From: Pelomonas sp. Root1444
GTDB lineage: Bacteria > Pseudomonadota > Gammaproteobacteria > Burkholderiales > Burkholderiaceae_C
NCBI RefSeq assembly: GCF_001426885.1
Contig: NZ_LMFP01000008.1
Location: 212,699-267,083 of the forward strand
DNA: 54,385 nt
Reading direction: 5' to 3'
Position 1 is the first letter of the stretch, and each line of letters opens with the position of its first letter. This document shows positions 10,126 to 21,164 of this stretch, piece by piece. The notes beneath the pieces were generated by a model. The model did no database searches. It was not told the DNA's origin and was given only the letters and a program-made list of their open reading frames with translations. A program made the position numbers and the translations under genes.

Positions 10126-10743
10126 ATGATGGTCCTTTACTCCGGCACCACCGACCCCTACTCGCACCGCTGCCGCTTCGTGCTGTTCGAGAAAGGCATG
10201 GACTTCGAAATCCGTGACGTTGACCTGTTCGCGAAGCCCGAAGACATCGCATTGATGAACCCGTACAACGAGGTGCCCATCCTCGTCGAGCGCGACCTCA
10301 TCCTGTACGAATCGCACATCATCAACGAGTACATCGACGAGCGCTTTCCGCACCCGCAGCTGATGCCCGGCGACCCGGTGGCACGCGCCCGCGTGCGGCT
10401 GTTCCTGCTGAACTTCGAGAAGGAGCTGTTCGCTCACGTGAACATCCTTGAAGGCCGCGGCACGACGACCAAGGCGACCGACAAGCAGCTCGAAAAGGCC
10501 CGCGCGCAGATCCGTGACCGCCTGACCCAGCTCGCGCCGATCTTCCTGAAGAACAAGTACATGCTGGGCGACGACTTCTCGATGCTCGACGTCGCCATCG
10601 CGCCGCTGCTGTGGCGCCTGGACTACTACGGCATCGACATGTCCAAGAACGCGCTGCCGCTGCTGAAGTACGCCGAGCGCATCTTCAGCCGCCCGGCCTA
10701 CATCGAGGCGCTGACGCCCTCGGAAAAGGTCATGCGCCGCTGA
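10126..10743 (+). CDS. sspA: Stringent starvation protein A
   Basis: A 205-residue glutathione-S-transferase-fold protein. SspA binds RNA polymerase and affects transcription in stationary phase; it usually lacks real GST activity. The N-terminal thioredoxin-like domain starts MMVLYSGTTDPYSHRCRFVL and contains the conserved NPYNEVPILV and the YESHIINEYIDERFPHPQLM segment. The helical domain ends with PLLWRLDYYGI and FSRPAYIEALTPSEK. The start has GGGAG at the right distance. Its stop overlaps the sspB start as TGATG, so the two genes are translationally coupled. Confidence 0.96.
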   Translation: MMVLYSGTTDPYSHRCRFVLFEKGMDFEIRDVDLFAKPEDIALMNPYNEVPILVERDLILYESHIINEYIDERFPHPQLMPGDPVARARVRLFLLNFEKELFAHVNILEGRGTTTKATDKQLEKARAQIRDRLTQLAPIFLKNKYMLGDDFSMLDVAIAPLLWRLDYYGIDMSKNALPLLKYAERIFSRPAYIEALTPSEKVMRR

Positions 10744-11252
10744 TGGACCCGACCTCGGCCTCCGGTGGTGCGGGCAACGGCACGTCCACCCGCCCCTACC
10801 TGATCCGCGCGTTGCATGACTGGTGCACGGACAACGGCTTCACGCCCTATGTCGCGGTCCACGTCGACCGCTCGGTGCAGGTGCCGATGGAGTACGTGTC
10901 CAACAACGAGATCGTGCTGAACATCGGTTTCGATGCGACCAGCGGGCTGGACCTCGGCAACGAGTTCATCCAGTTCAAGGCCCGCTTCGGTGGTGTGGCC
11001 CGCGAGATCGTCGTGCCGGTGGACCATGTCGTGGCGATCTACGCCCGCGAGAACGGCCAGGGCATGGCCTTCCCCGCGCCGGAGCCGCTGGGCGAGGGCG
11101 ACGCGGTGCCCAGCGTGCCGGCGCCGGCGGACCCGCGCCGCAGCGGCTTGCGTCTGGCCAGCGAGACGGAAGACGACGAGGGCGATGACGCGCCCACGCC
11201 GCCGGACACGCCGGGCGGTGGCCCGCGGCCAACGCTCAAGCGGGTGAAATAG
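10743..11252 (+). CDS. sspB: ClpXP protease specificity-enhancing factor SspB
   Basis: A 169-residue adaptor that binds ssrA-tagged peptides and delivers them to ClpXP. The folded substrate-binding domain spans about residues 17-105, with STRPYLIRALHDWC, GFTPYVAVHVD, QVPMEYV and the barrel segment FKARFGGVAREIVVP. A disordered acidic and proline-rich tail ends in a short basic motif (TLKRVK), corresponding to the ClpX-docking XB peptide. The start codon overlaps the sspA stop (TGATG). The tRNA-Thr gene lies 55 bases further on. Confidence 0.95.
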   Translation: MDPTSASGGAGNGTSTRPYLIRALHDWCTDNGFTPYVAVHVDRSVQVPMEYVSNNEIVLNIGFDATSGLDLGNEFIQFKARFGGVAREIVVPVDHVVAIYARENGQGMAFPAPEPLGEGDAVPSVPAPADPRRSGLRLASETEDDEGDDAPTPPDTPGGGPRPTLKRVK

Positions 11253-11286
11253 CGAACGCCGCGCGCGAGCGCGTGCGGCGACCGTC

Positions 11287-11292
11287 TAGAAT
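11287..11292 (+). promoter_or_regulatory. Putative -10 element for tRNA-Thr
   Basis: TAGAAT lies 15 bases before the first base of the tRNA, preceded by a GC-rich stretch without a clear -35. The same hexamer occurs before petA and argJ. A separate promoter for the tRNA is plausible because sspB ends only 55 bases upstream. Confidence 0.4.
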
Positions 11293-11307
11293 CCGCCTCC
11301 TGTTTTC

Positions 11308-11383
11308 GCCGGCTTAGCTCAGTTGGTAGAGCAACCGCCTTGTAAGCGGTAGGTCATCAGTTCGAATCCGATAGCCGGCACCA
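11308..11383 (+). tRNA. tRNA-Thr (anticodon UGU)
   Basis: A complete 76-base cloverleaf with CCA encoded in the gene. The acceptor stem pairs GCCGGCT with AGCCGGC, followed by discriminator A and CCA. The anticodon stem ACCGC/GCGGT carries the loop CTTGTAA, giving TGT at 11341-11343. The T arm contains the standard TTCGAAT. There is no intron and no duplicated 3' end nearby. Confidence 0.97.
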
Positions 11384-11418
11384 ACAAGCGACCTACTGCT
11401 GCTCGCGGTAGGTCTCAC

Positions 11419-11453
11419 AAAAACCCCAACGCCTCACGGCGGCGGGGTTTTTT
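11419..11453. terminator. Bidirectional terminator between tRNA-Thr and dciA
   Basis: AAAAACCCC pairs with GGGGTTTTT around a GC-rich 16-base centre. It ends in six T on the plus strand and begins with five A, which are T on the minus strand. It therefore serves the tRNA/ssp transcript on one strand and dciA on the other; the dciA TGA touches its edge. A second hairpin (GACCTAC / GTAGGTC, 11390-11414) stands just before it. Confidence 0.8.
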
Positions 11454-11791
11454 CATTTCTGAGCCAGCTTGATGCGAATGCGTCCCGGCAGCCCTGCCTG
11501 CGCCAGCAGCGCTTCCAGACGTGGCAGCAGATGGCGCAGCTTGGCGGCGACTGCTGCGTTGGCGACCAGCAGGCTCCAGCCTTCCTCGTCCAGCGGGCCC
11601 GGCTGGACGCTCGCGATCAGGTTGCCCGGCAGCGCCGGTGTGATGACGCGCAACCGGCGCCGCGAGGCCTCCAGCCGTTCGCCCAGGCGCACCAGGCCCT
11701 CGTGGGCACGCAGCGCCTGCGCCATGGGCATCGGGTCCGGCACGCTGGCGCGCAGCGTTTTCGGGGCGAGATAGCGAGGCGCCGAGGACAT
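11453..11791 (-). CDS. dciA: DciA-type (DUF721) replicative helicase loader
   Basis: A 112-residue protein of the DUF721/DciA family. DciA proteins load the DnaB helicase in bacteria that lack the phage-derived DnaC or DnaI loaders. Visible features are the short N terminus MSSAPRYLAPKTL, a helical region (QALRAHEGLVRLGERLEASRR) and a KH-like segment ending LLAQAGLPGRIRIKLAQK. It is shorter than the Vibrio and Pseudomonas proteins and has mainly the folded domain. Placement next to secA in divergent orientation is a recurrent context for this family. The start is ATG 11791; an extension to 11890 is less likely. The function call is by family and context. Confidence 0.72.
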   Translation of the reverse strand: MSSAPRYLAPKTLRASVPDPMPMAQALRAHEGLVRLGERLEASRRRLRVITPALPGNLIASVQPGPLDEEGWSLLVANAAVAAKLRHLLPRLEALLAQAGLPGRIRIKLAQK

Positions 11792-11847
11792 GGGCGCAGT
11801 GTAGTCAGCCGTGCGGTCGCGGGGCCGCCCGCCCAAAGGCCCGCTGC

Positions 11848-11853
11848 TAAACT
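11848..11853 (+). promoter_or_regulatory. Possible -10 element for secA
   Basis: TAAACT lies about 110 bases before the secA start in the 173-base dciA-secA spacer. No convincing -35 is seen. The long leader after it has no obvious SecM-like arrest peptide. Confidence 0.3.
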
Positions 11854-11964
11854 GCGCCGTTTTGCGCGGCCGGGCAAACCCGCCTTGCATTGCCTCCTCC
11901 TGCCCCCAGCTTCGCGCGTCCCGTCGGCCCTGCCGGCGCCCGCCCAGCCCTCATTCCTCGCAGC

Positions 11965-14709
<2,745 letters not shown>

Positions 14710-14729
14710 TTCACCAGGCGTGAATGCTC

Positions 14730-14755
14730 ACGGGCCGGCATTGCCGGCCCGTTTT
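14730..14755 (+). terminator. Terminator of secA
   Basis: A 10-bp GC-rich perfect stem (ACGGGCCGGC / GCCGGCCCGT) with a 3-base ATT loop is followed by four T. It lies 21 bases past the secA stop. Confidence 0.88.
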
Positions 14756-14860
14756 CATGGGGCGGCGGCCCTCGTTTGCCCCACCCATCCAGGGGGAAAA
14801 CCGTGCGTTTGAGCACATGACGCCCCGTCCGCCACGTGCATGGGGGGTGCTCGGCGGCTC

Positions 14861-14876
14861 GTCACCCCCCTAGAGT
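14861..14876 (+). promoter_or_regulatory. Shared upstream motif of PEP-CTERM transcription units (copy 1)
   Basis: This site contains GTCACCCCCCTAG (14861-14873) overlapping CCCTAGAGT (14868-14876). The latter ends 58 bases before the ATG of the first PEP-CTERM gene. The same 9-mer and the same GTCACCCCC-TAG string occur upstream of the PEP-CTERM gene on the other strand at 23765-23783, with 57 bases to its ATG. TAGAGT could be a -10 hexamer, but no consensus -35 accompanies it. An activator-dependent promoter for exported PEP-CTERM proteins is the simplest reading. Confidence 0.5.
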
Positions 14877-14934
14877 GCAGTCCATTCCCCGGCGAAACCC
14901 GGGTAGACCCCGATAGAGAACCAGAAAGCCAACA

Positions 14935-15477
14935 ATGAAAACGTCGATTGCCGCCTCCGTCGCCCTCGCCGCGCTGTTTACCGGCGCCGCCCAGGCCAGC
15001 ACCCCCATCGTCGTGGACTTGATCGGCTCGACGGGCGGCACGCTCTCTGCCGGCATCTCGCACACCATCAGCACCGCCGGCAGCTTCGAAGACATCTACA
15101 CGCTGACCGGATACAACGGTCCGAGCTCCGTCAATGGCGCGCTCAGCACGCTGATCCTGAACTCGGGCAGCTCCGACATAGACATCTCCAGCGTCACGCT
15201 GAACGGTGCAAGCTTCAGCCAGAGCCTGATCGCCTATCGCGGCAATCCCGACGGCCGTGAGCTTTACGCTTTGCCGGCGAGCAGCTTCAACGGCGCCCTG
15301 ACGCTGGTCGTCAAAGGCACGCTGGTGGCCGGCCACAACGGCAGCAGCGTCGGCACCTACAGCGCCAGTTTTCGCGTCACGCCCACTTCGCCGGTTCCCG
15401 AGCCGCAGACCTACGCCCTGTTCGCCGCCGGCCTCGCCGCCGTCGCTTTCGTCGCCCGTCGCCGCCGCAGCGCCTGA
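14935..15477 (+). CDS. PEP-CTERM sorting domain protein (FxDxF-like)
   Basis: A 180-residue exported protein with a signal peptide (cleavage after GAAQA, about residue 22). A beta-rich middle with the motif FEDIYTL near residue 58 recalls the FxDxF group of PEP-CTERM proteins. The C-terminal sorting signal is VPEPQTYALFAAGLAAVAF followed by ARRRRSA. PEP-CTERM proteins are cut by an exosortase and displayed or secreted, often with exopolysaccharide or biofilm matrix; no exosortase is in this window. The second PEP-CTERM gene follows after eight bases, so the two are probably an operon. The molecular function of the middle domain is unknown. Confidence 0.85.
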   Translation: MKTSIAASVALAALFTGAAQASTPIVVDLIGSTGGTLSAGISHTISTAGSFEDIYTLTGYNGPSSVNGALSTLILNSGSSDIDISSVTLNGASFSQSLIAYRGNPDGRELYALPASSFNGALTLVVKGTLVAGHNGSSVGTYSASFRVTPTSPVPEPQTYALFAAGLAAVAFVARRRRSA

Positions 15478-15485
15478 ATCCCCCA

Positions 15486-16082
15486 ATGGCCCGCAACCTC
15501 ATGTCGATCAAGACCATCCTCACCTCGGCGTTGCTCGCCATCGCCGTCCAGAGCGCCCATGCCGCCCCGCACCCGCTCACGCTGGAAGCGCAAGGCACCG
15601 GCTACTCCGCCGGCCTCAGCACCCAGGCCGGTTCGGCGCTGGTTACACACAGCCAGGCCGGATTCTTCCGCGACGAGTTCCTGATCCATTTCAACGGTCT
15701 GGCGCGCCTCAATGCCTGGCTGGAGACCAGCGCCGACCTGTCCCTCTGGGCCAACCAGGGCATCACCTTCGCCCGCGCTGGCTTCGTGGGCGTCAACGGT
15801 TCGGAACTGACCTTCGAAATCGACGATCTGTTCGGCACCCGATTCACGTACGGCGATGTGCAGCCTTTCGAAGCGAAGGGCGACTTTCTCTTCTTCGTGG
15901 AAGGCGTTGCTGGCGACCCCGGCGTGCAGCAGAGCGCGGAACAGGCGCGCTTCAACAGCTTCAGCTACAGCGGTGGCGTCAATCTGGAAGCCGTCGGCGA
16001 GTTGCCCGAGCCGGCCAGCCTGGCCCTTGCGGGCCTGGCCCTCGCCGGTGCGCTGGTCAGCATGCGCCGCCGTTCGCGCTGA
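15486..16082 (+). CDS. PEP-CTERM sorting domain protein (FxDxF family)
   Basis: A 198-residue exported protein with a signal peptide ending near QSAHA (about residue 26). A segment [11 protein letters not shown] near residue 60 fits the FxDxF signature. The C-terminal sorting signal is [20 protein letters not shown] followed by MRRRSR, so both proteins of this pair belong to the same broad family. It starts right after the previous gene; neither ATG 15486 nor the in-frame ATG 15501 has a good ribosome site, and the second would give a more ordinary signal peptide. A UUCG-loop terminator follows immediately. The mature domain has no recognised activity. Confidence 0.85.
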   Translation: MARNLMSIKTILTSALLAIAVQSAHAAPHPLTLEAQGTGYSAGLSTQAGSALVTHSQAGFFRDEFLIHFNGLARLNAWLETSADLSLWANQGITFARAGFVGVNGSELTFEIDDLFGTRFTYGDVQPFEAKGDFLFFVEGVAGDPGVQQSAEQARFNSFSYSGGVNLEAVGELPEPASLALAGLALAGALVSMRRRSR

Positions 16083-16100
16083 TCGCAGCATTCCTTTGCA

Positions 16101-16123
16101 AAGGCTCCTTCGGGAGCCTTTTT
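16101..16123 (+). terminator. Terminator of the PEP-CTERM gene pair
   Basis: An 8-bp stem (AAGGCTCC / GGAGCCTT) capped by a TTCG tetraloop runs into five T. The -10-like TAGAAT of argJ begins only eight bases further on, at 16131. Confidence 0.9.
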
Positions 16124-16130
16124 CGCTTCT

Positions 16131-16136
16131 TAGAAT
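16131..16136 (+). promoter_or_regulatory. Putative -10 element for argJ
   Basis: TAGAAT lies 31 bases before the argJ ATG and directly behind the preceding terminator. A -35 at normal spacing would fall inside that terminator hairpin and is not consensus. Confidence 0.4.
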
Positions 16137-16167
16137 CCCCGCGCTTTCCCTGACTTCCGAGCGCGCC

Positions 16168-17397
16168 ATGCCCGTCAATCTCATCGCCCCCGATCCCGCC
16201 TCCCTGTTGCCCGTGCCGGGCGTGCGCCTCGGCGTGACGATGGCCGGCGTGCGCAAGGCCAACCGGCGCGATCTCAGCGTCATCGCGCTGGAAGAGGGTG
16301 CCGCCGTGGCCGGTGTGTTCACGACCAACCGCTTCTGCGCCGCGCCGGTGCAGGTCTGCCGCGAGCACCTGGCCGCGGGCGCCGCCGTCCGTGCGCTGGT
16401 CATCAACACCGGCAATGCCAACGCCGGCACCGGCGCCGACGGCCTGGCCCGCGCGCGCCAGACCTGCCAGGCGCTGGCCGACCTGATCGGCTGCCAGCCG
16501 CAGCAGGTCCTGCCGTTCTCCACCGGCGTCATCATGGAGACGCTGCCCGTCGACCGCATCGCCGCCGGCCTGCCGGGTGCGCTGGCGGCGCTGCGCGACG
16601 ACGGCTGGGCCGAGGCCGCCGCCGGCATCATGACGACGGACACGCTGCCCAAGGCCGCGTCGCGCCGCATCCAGATCGGCGGCGTGCCGGTCACGCTGAC
16701 CGGCATCTCCAAGGGCGCCGGCATGATCCGGCCGAACATGGCCACCATGCTGGGCTTCGTCGCCACCGACGCCAACATCGCCCCGGCGCTGCTGCAGCCG
16801 CTGGTCAAGCAGGCCGCCGACGCGTCCTTCAACCGCATCACCATCGACGGCGACACGTCCACCAACGACTGCTTCATGCTGATCGCCAGCCGCAAGGCGC
16901 AGCATGCCGAGATCACGTCGCTGGACAGCGCCGATGCGGCCACGCTGCGCGATGCGCTGGTCGCCGTGGCGCAGGAACTGGCCCAGGCCATCGTCCGCGA
17001 CGGCGAAGGCGCGACCAAGTTCATCGCCGTGACCGTCGAAGGCGGCCGTGACGAGGCGGAGTGCAAGCTGGCCGCCTACGCCATCGCGCACTCGCCGCTG
17101 GTCAAGACGGCGTTCTTCGCGAGCGACCCCAACCTGGGCCGCATCCTCGCCGCCGTCGGCTATGCCGGCATCGGCGACCTCGACCAGGGCCTGATCGACC
17201 TGCACCTGGACGACGTCCATGTCGTCACCCGCGGCGGCCGCCGGCCGGAGTACCGCGAGGAAGACGGGCAGCGCGTCATGAAGCAGAGCGAGATCACCAT
17301 CCGTGTCGGCTTGAACCGCGGCACGGCGACCACGACGGTGTGGACCTGCGACCTCAGCCACGACTACGTCACCATCAACGCCGACTACCGCAGCTGA
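16168..17397 (+). CDS. argJ: Bifunctional ornithine acetyltransferase / N-acetylglutamate synthase
   Basis: A 409-residue arginine-biosynthesis enzyme. It transfers acetyl from N-acetylornithine to glutamate and often also makes N-acetylglutamate from acetyl-CoA. The proenzyme cleaves itself before a threonine; here T193 in [16 protein letters not shown] is the expected nucleophile that starts the beta chain. Other family segments are [41 protein letters not shown] and the C-terminal [13 protein letters not shown]. Whether this copy is mono- or bifunctional cannot be judged from sequence. It stands alone between the PEP-CTERM pair and a structured spacer. Confidence 0.97.
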   Translation: MPVNLIAPDPASLLPVPGVRLGVTMAGVRKANRRDLSVIALEEGAAVAGVFTTNRFCAAPVQVCREHLAAGAAVRALVINTGNANAGTGADGLARARQTCQALADLIGCQPQQVLPFSTGVIMETLPVDRIAAGLPGALAALRDDGWAEAAAGIMTTDTLPKAASRRIQIGGVPVTLTGISKGAGMIRPNMATMLGFVATDANIAPALLQPLVKQAADASFNRITIDGDTSTNDCFMLIASRKAQHAEITSLDSADAATLRDALVAVAQELAQAIVRDGEGATKFIAVTVEGGRDEAECKLAAYAIAHSPLVKTAFFASDPNLGRILAAVGYAGIGDLDQGLIDLHLDDVHVVTRGGRRPEYREEDGQRVMKQSEITIRVGLNRGTATTTVWTCDLSHDYVTINADYRS

Positions 17398-17664
17398 AAT
17401 GAAGCCCCTCGCCCGGCCCTGCACCGGCTGAAAGCCGGCAGGTCCAGTCGGTCCCCCAGGGGAGACGGCGATGCTTGTGGCATTCAGCCGCAAGCACATC
17501 GCCCGCCGACCCGCCTTGGGAGCGGCCCAGCGTTCGGCCCGGAAGGTTCAGTGCTGCGAGGCCTGCTGCGGGTTATTGCTGTCAGGGCTTCATCGCATGA
17601 CCATCGGCGCCCCCGAGCGGGCGCACGGACAATCCGCGGCTCCACGAATCACGGACACCGCTCG
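17398..17664 (+). other. Structured spacer between argJ and the prolyl oligopeptidase gene
   Basis: This 267-base gap holds no convincing gene. Its main feature is a 15-bp hairpin at 17467-17503: GGCGAT and GCTTGTGGC pair with GCCGCAAGC and ATCGCC around an ATTCA loop, with one G-T pair and a 2-base bulge. A smaller CCGGC-TGAAA-GCCGG hairpin precedes it near 17423-17437, and a GCGCCC/GGGCGC stem lies at 17607-17624. No T-run follows the large stem, so it is not a simple terminator. It does not fit the riboswitch classes I know. It may be a leader or a small RNA. Confidence 0.4.
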
Positions 17665-19794
17665 ATGAAGCTCACCCTGTCTGCCATCACCCTCGCTGCC
17701 GTCGTCGCCACAAGCGCACACGCCCAGTCGCTGACCTACCCCGTCACGCGCAAGGCCGACCAGATCGACGCCTACCACGACACCGCCATCGCCGACCCCT
17801 ACCGCTGGCTGGAGGACGACAACAGCGCCGAGACCAAGGCCTGGGTGACGGCGCAGAACCAGGTCACCGACAAGTTCCTCGAAGCCATGCCGCAGCGCCT
17901 GCCGGCGCGCCGCATCTACACCGAGCTCTACAACTTCGAGCGCTACGGCATCCCCTTCACCGAAGGCGGCCGCTACTTCTGGAGCCGCAACGATGGCCTG
18001 CAGCAGCAGAACGTCATCTACACCGCCAAGTCGCTGAAAGACACCCCGGTGGTGGCACTCGACCCCAACCTGCTGTCCAAGGACGGCACGGTGGCCTTGT
18101 CCGGCCTGGTGCCCTCGCGCGACGGCAAGCTGCTGGCCTACGGCACCGCCGGCGCCGGCTCGGACTGGCAGGTCTGGAAGGTGCGCGACCTCGCCACCGG
18201 CCAGGACCTGGAGGACAAGATCGACTGGGTCAAGTTCAGCGGCGCCGCCTGGACGGCCGACGGCAAGGGCTTCTTCTACTCACGCTATGACGCACCCAAG
18301 GAAGGCGCCAAGCTGACCGGTGCCAACTACTTCCAGAAGCTCTACTACCACCGCCTCGGCACGCCCCAGGCCGACGACGTGCTCGTCACCGAGAACCGCG
18401 ACGACAAGGAATGGGGCTTCGGCGCCGAGGTGTCGGACGACGGCCAACTGCTGCTCATCAACGTCTGGAAGAGCGCCGGCAGCAAGAACGGCTTGATGGT
18501 GCTGCCGCTGCCCAAGGGCGCCTTCGCCGGCGGCAAGCCCCAGCCCATCACGCTGGACTTCGACGCCATGTACAGCCCCGTCGCCGTGACCGGGGGCAAG
18601 CTCGTCGTCAAGACCGACAAGGACGCGCCGCGTGGCAAGCTGGTCGCCATCGACCTGAAGAACCCGGCGCCCGCCGGCTGGAAGACGCTGGTGGCCGAAG
18701 GCCCCGACGCGATGACCGCCGCCTCCGGGGTCGGCGGACGCTTCCTGCTGAGCTACCTGAACGATGCCGCGACGCTGGTGCGCGTGCATGGCGCCGGCGG
18801 CAAGCGCCTGTCGGAAGTGAAGCTGCCGGGCGTCGGCACCGCCAGCGGCTTCGGCGGCCGCTGGAGCGACACCGAGACGTTCTTCAGCTACACCAGCCTC
18901 ACGACACCGTCCGAGATCCACCGCTACGACGTCAAGACCGGCAAGATCGAGCTGTTCAAGAAGCCCAAGACCGCCTTCAACGCCGACGACTACGAGACCC
19001 GCCGCGAGTTCGTCACGAGCAAGGACGGCACGCGCTTCCCCATCTTCATCGCCGCCAAGAAGGGCCTGAAGCTGGACGGCGCCAACCCGACGCTGCTGTA
19101 CGGCTACGGCGGCTTCAACATCCCCATCACGCCCACCTACGGCGTCACGGCCGCCAGCTGGCTGAAGATGGGCGGTGTCTACGTCATCGCGTCCATTCGC
19201 GGCGGCGGCGAGTACGGCTCGGCCTGGCATGAAGCGGGCACCAAGTTGCGCAAGCAGAACGTCTTCGACGACTTCATCGCCGCCGGCGAATGGCTGGTGA
19301 AGAACAAGGTGGCCAGTCCGCAGACGCTCGCCGTCAATGGCGGCTCCAATGGCGGCCTGCTGGTCGGCGCCGTCGCCAACCAGCGGCCCGACCTGTTCGC
19401 AGCCGCCGTGCCGCAGGTCGGTGTGATGGACATGCTGCGCTACCAGAACTTCACCATCGGCTGGGCCTGGGCCACCGACTACGGCACCAGCAGCGACAAC
19501 GCCGAGATGTTCAAGGCGCTGTACGCCTACTCGCCGCTGCACAACATCCGCAGCGGTGCCAAGTACCCGGCCATCATGGTCACCACGGCCGACCATGACG
19601 ACCGCGTCGTGCCGGCGCACAGCTTCAAGTACGCCGCCGCGCTGCAAGCCGCCGACACCGGCCCGGCCCCCAAGCTGATCCGCATCGAGACCAACGCGGG
19701 CCATGGTGCCGGCAAGCCCACCTCCAAGATCATCGAGGAGCGCAGCGACATCCTGGCTTTCATCGCCAACACGATGAAGCTGGAAGTGAAGTAG
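17665..19794 (+). CDS. Secreted prolyl oligopeptidase (S9A family)
   Basis: A 709-residue serine peptidase that cleaves short peptides after proline. The signal peptide ends at SAHA-QSLTYP, so the enzyme works in the periplasm or outside. After the N-terminal segment (YRWLEDDNSAETKAWV) comes the seven-bladed propeller (about 75-430) and then the hydrolase domain. The triad is visible: S561 in GGSNGGLL, Asp in DHDDRVVP (645/646) and H680 in NAGHGAGKP. The oxyanion and substrate-binding segments GYGGFNIPITPTY and IRGGGEYGSAWHEAG are also typical. The gene is monocistronic as far as can be seen. Start ATG 17665 gives the complete signal peptide. Confidence 0.95.
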   Translation: MKLTLSAITLAAVVATSAHAQSLTYPVTRKADQIDAYHDTAIADPYRWLEDDNSAETKAWVTAQNQVTDKFLEAMPQRLPARRIYTELYNFERYGIPFTEGGRYFWSRNDGLQQQNVIYTAKSLKDTPVVALDPNLLSKDGTVALSGLVPSRDGKLLAYGTAGAGSDWQVWKVRDLATGQDLEDKIDWVKFSGAAWTADGKGFFYSRYDAPKEGAKLTGANYFQKLYYHRLGTPQADDVLVTENRDDKEWGFGAEVSDDGQLLLINVWKSAGSKNGLMVLPLPKGAFAGGKPQPITLDFDAMYSPVAVTGGKLVVKTDKDAPRGKLVAIDLKNPAPAGWKTLVAEGPDAMTAASGVGGRFLLSYLNDAATLVRVHGAGGKRLSEVKLPGVGTASGFGGRWSDTETFFSYTSLTTPSEIHRYDVKTGKIELFKKPKTAFNADDYETRREFVTSKDGTRFPIFIAAKKGLKLDGANPTLLYGYGGFNIPITPTYGVTAASWLKMGGVYVIASIRGGGEYGSAWHEAGTKLRKQNVFDDFIAAGEWLVKNKVASPQTLAVNGGSNGGLLVGAVANQRPDLFAAAVPQVGVMDMLRYQNFTIGWAWATDYGTSSDNAEMFKALYAYSPLHNIRSGAKYPAIMVTTADHDDRVVPAHSFKYAAALQAADTGPAPKLIRIETNAGHGAGKPTSKIIEERSDILAFIANTMKLEVK

Positions 19795-19825
19795 CCGCAC
19801 AGAGGCGCTCACGCGCCTCGCGCTG

Positions 19826-21106
19826 CTAGAAGTTCACCGCCTTGGTCTTGAGCCCGCGGGCCACCAGCGTCGCGTTGACCAGCTGCGCCTGCTCACGGCT
19901 CGGGAACGGCCAGATCGTCGCGCGCCAGCCCTCGGGCGTCTGGATGACGTCGGCCTGCAGCGCCTGCGGGTTGCTGTGCACGCCGGCCAGGCCGGCCTGC
20001 ATCTTCTTCAGCAGCGCCTCGGCCTCCGCCTTGCTGCCCGGCGGGCCGACCAGCGCGACGGCCACCGCGCCCGGCGCCTGGGCCAGGCGCGCCAGCCGCG
20101 GATCGGCGGGCTCGGCCTTGGCGGACACCGCGGCGGAAGCTTTGTCGGCAACCCCGTCGGCCGCCTTCTTCTCGGCTGCTGTATCCGGGGGCTTCTCGGC
20201 CGCCTTTTCGGCAGGTTTCTCGGTGGCTTTCTCGGGCGCCTTGCCACCCAGCATCGGCGGCAGCACCTTGCCGTCGGCACGCTGGACGAGGCGCGGGCGG
20301 ATGTCGGGCGGCGGCTCGCTGGAGGCGGCATCGCCTGGCTCCGGCAGCGACGCCGCCGGGACCGGCGCGGCGGCGGCCTCGGGCTGAGAAGCCGGTACGG
20401 GCACGGCCGCCGAGGCGGGCTGCGGCACTTCGATCGGTGCGGAGGCCGCCACCGGCACGGGTGGCGCCACCGGCTCCGCCGCCCGCTGCGGCCAAAGCAG
20501 CCACGCTGCCACGGCGACCAGCACCGCCAGCGTGCCTGCCGCGATGCCGACGCGTTTCGGGTCCCACAGCCGGCGGCCAATGATCTGCGACGGGATGCCG
20601 CGGCCCGCCAGCACGCGGGTGCGGCTCTCGCCCACGTCGATGCCGGCACTCATCAGATAGAGCTCGAACGGCCAGCCGCTGTGCGCGTTGGCGCGCCGCT
20701 CGTCGATGACGATGACGCGCCACGGGCGCGATTCCGGCGCGGCGGGCGGCTCGGCAAAGCCATGCGCCAGCGCGAACTGCTCGATGCGCGCCGGGCTCAG
20801 GCCGGGCAGGAATTTCTCGTTGAAAGCCCGCCACTGCGTCCGCGGGCGGCGGCTCAGCAGCCGGGGCAGGTCCTTCAGCCGTTGCGACCAGACGGCCCAG
20901 CGCGAGACGGGCGGCGTGCCGGCCAGTGCATCGAAGGCGCTGACCGCGTCGGTGAGCACCGGCTCGACGAAGCCGCCGGCCTGCGCGGTCGCGCGCACGA
21001 AGGGCAGGGCGACCACGCCGATGGTGTGCACGCTGTCCGCGGTGATGCGGCGTGCAAGCGGGTGGCGGTTGTGCCAGTCAACGATCTGTTCGGCCAGGCG
21101 CTCCAT
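19826..21106 (-). CDS. Single-pass membrane protein with a SPOR-like C-terminal domain
   Basis: A 426-residue protein. Residues 1-180 form a soluble domain of unknown family with WRVIVIDERRANAHSGWP in the middle. One membrane helix follows at 186-206 (VGIAAGTLAVLVAVAAWLLW). Residues 207-335 are a low-complexity linker rich in Ala, Pro, Glu and Lys, with AEKP-type repeats, likely spanning the periplasm. The last 80 residues (VAVALVGPPGSKAEAEALLK onward, ending LVARGLKTKAVNF) look like a SPOR fold, which binds denuded peptidoglycan in division proteins. The topology would put the large N-terminal domain in the cytoplasm. A cell-envelope or division role is inferred only. Confidence 0.6.
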   Translation of the reverse strand: MERLAEQIVDWHNRHPLARRITADSVHTIGVVALPFVRATAQAGGFVEPVLTDAVSAFDALAGTPPVSRWAVWSQRLKDLPRLLSRRPRTQWRAFNEKFLPGLSPARIEQFALAHGFAEPPAAPESRPWRVIVIDERRANAHSGWPFELYLMSAGIDVGESRTRVLAGRGIPSQIIGRRLWDPKRVGIAAGTLAVLVAVAAWLLWPQRAAEPVAPPVPVAASAPIEVPQPASAAVPVPASQPEAAAAPVPAASLPEPGDAASSEPPPDIRPRLVQRADGKVLPPMLGGKAPEKATEKPAEKAAEKPPDTAAEKKAADGVADKASAAVSAKAEPADPRLARLAQAPGAVAVALVGPPGSKAEAEALLKKMQAGLAGVHSNPQALQADVIQTPEGWRATIWPFPSREQAQLVNATLVARGLKTKAVNF

Positions 21107-21164
21107 GACGCATCGATCATCGCCCGGCGCCTGGCGGGCCGGCGCGCGGAAGAGCGGCCGGAAT

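Noticed and set aside
11308..11383. tRNA-Thr as an integration site of a genomic island
   Set aside because: No integrase, no direct repeat of the tRNA 3' end and no foreign genes follow; the neighbourhood is core genome.
17471..17668. Small 65-codon frame in the argJ-peptidase spacer
   Set aside because: It lies over the strong hairpin, has no ribosome site and no recognisable feature, and runs into the signal peptide gene in another frame.
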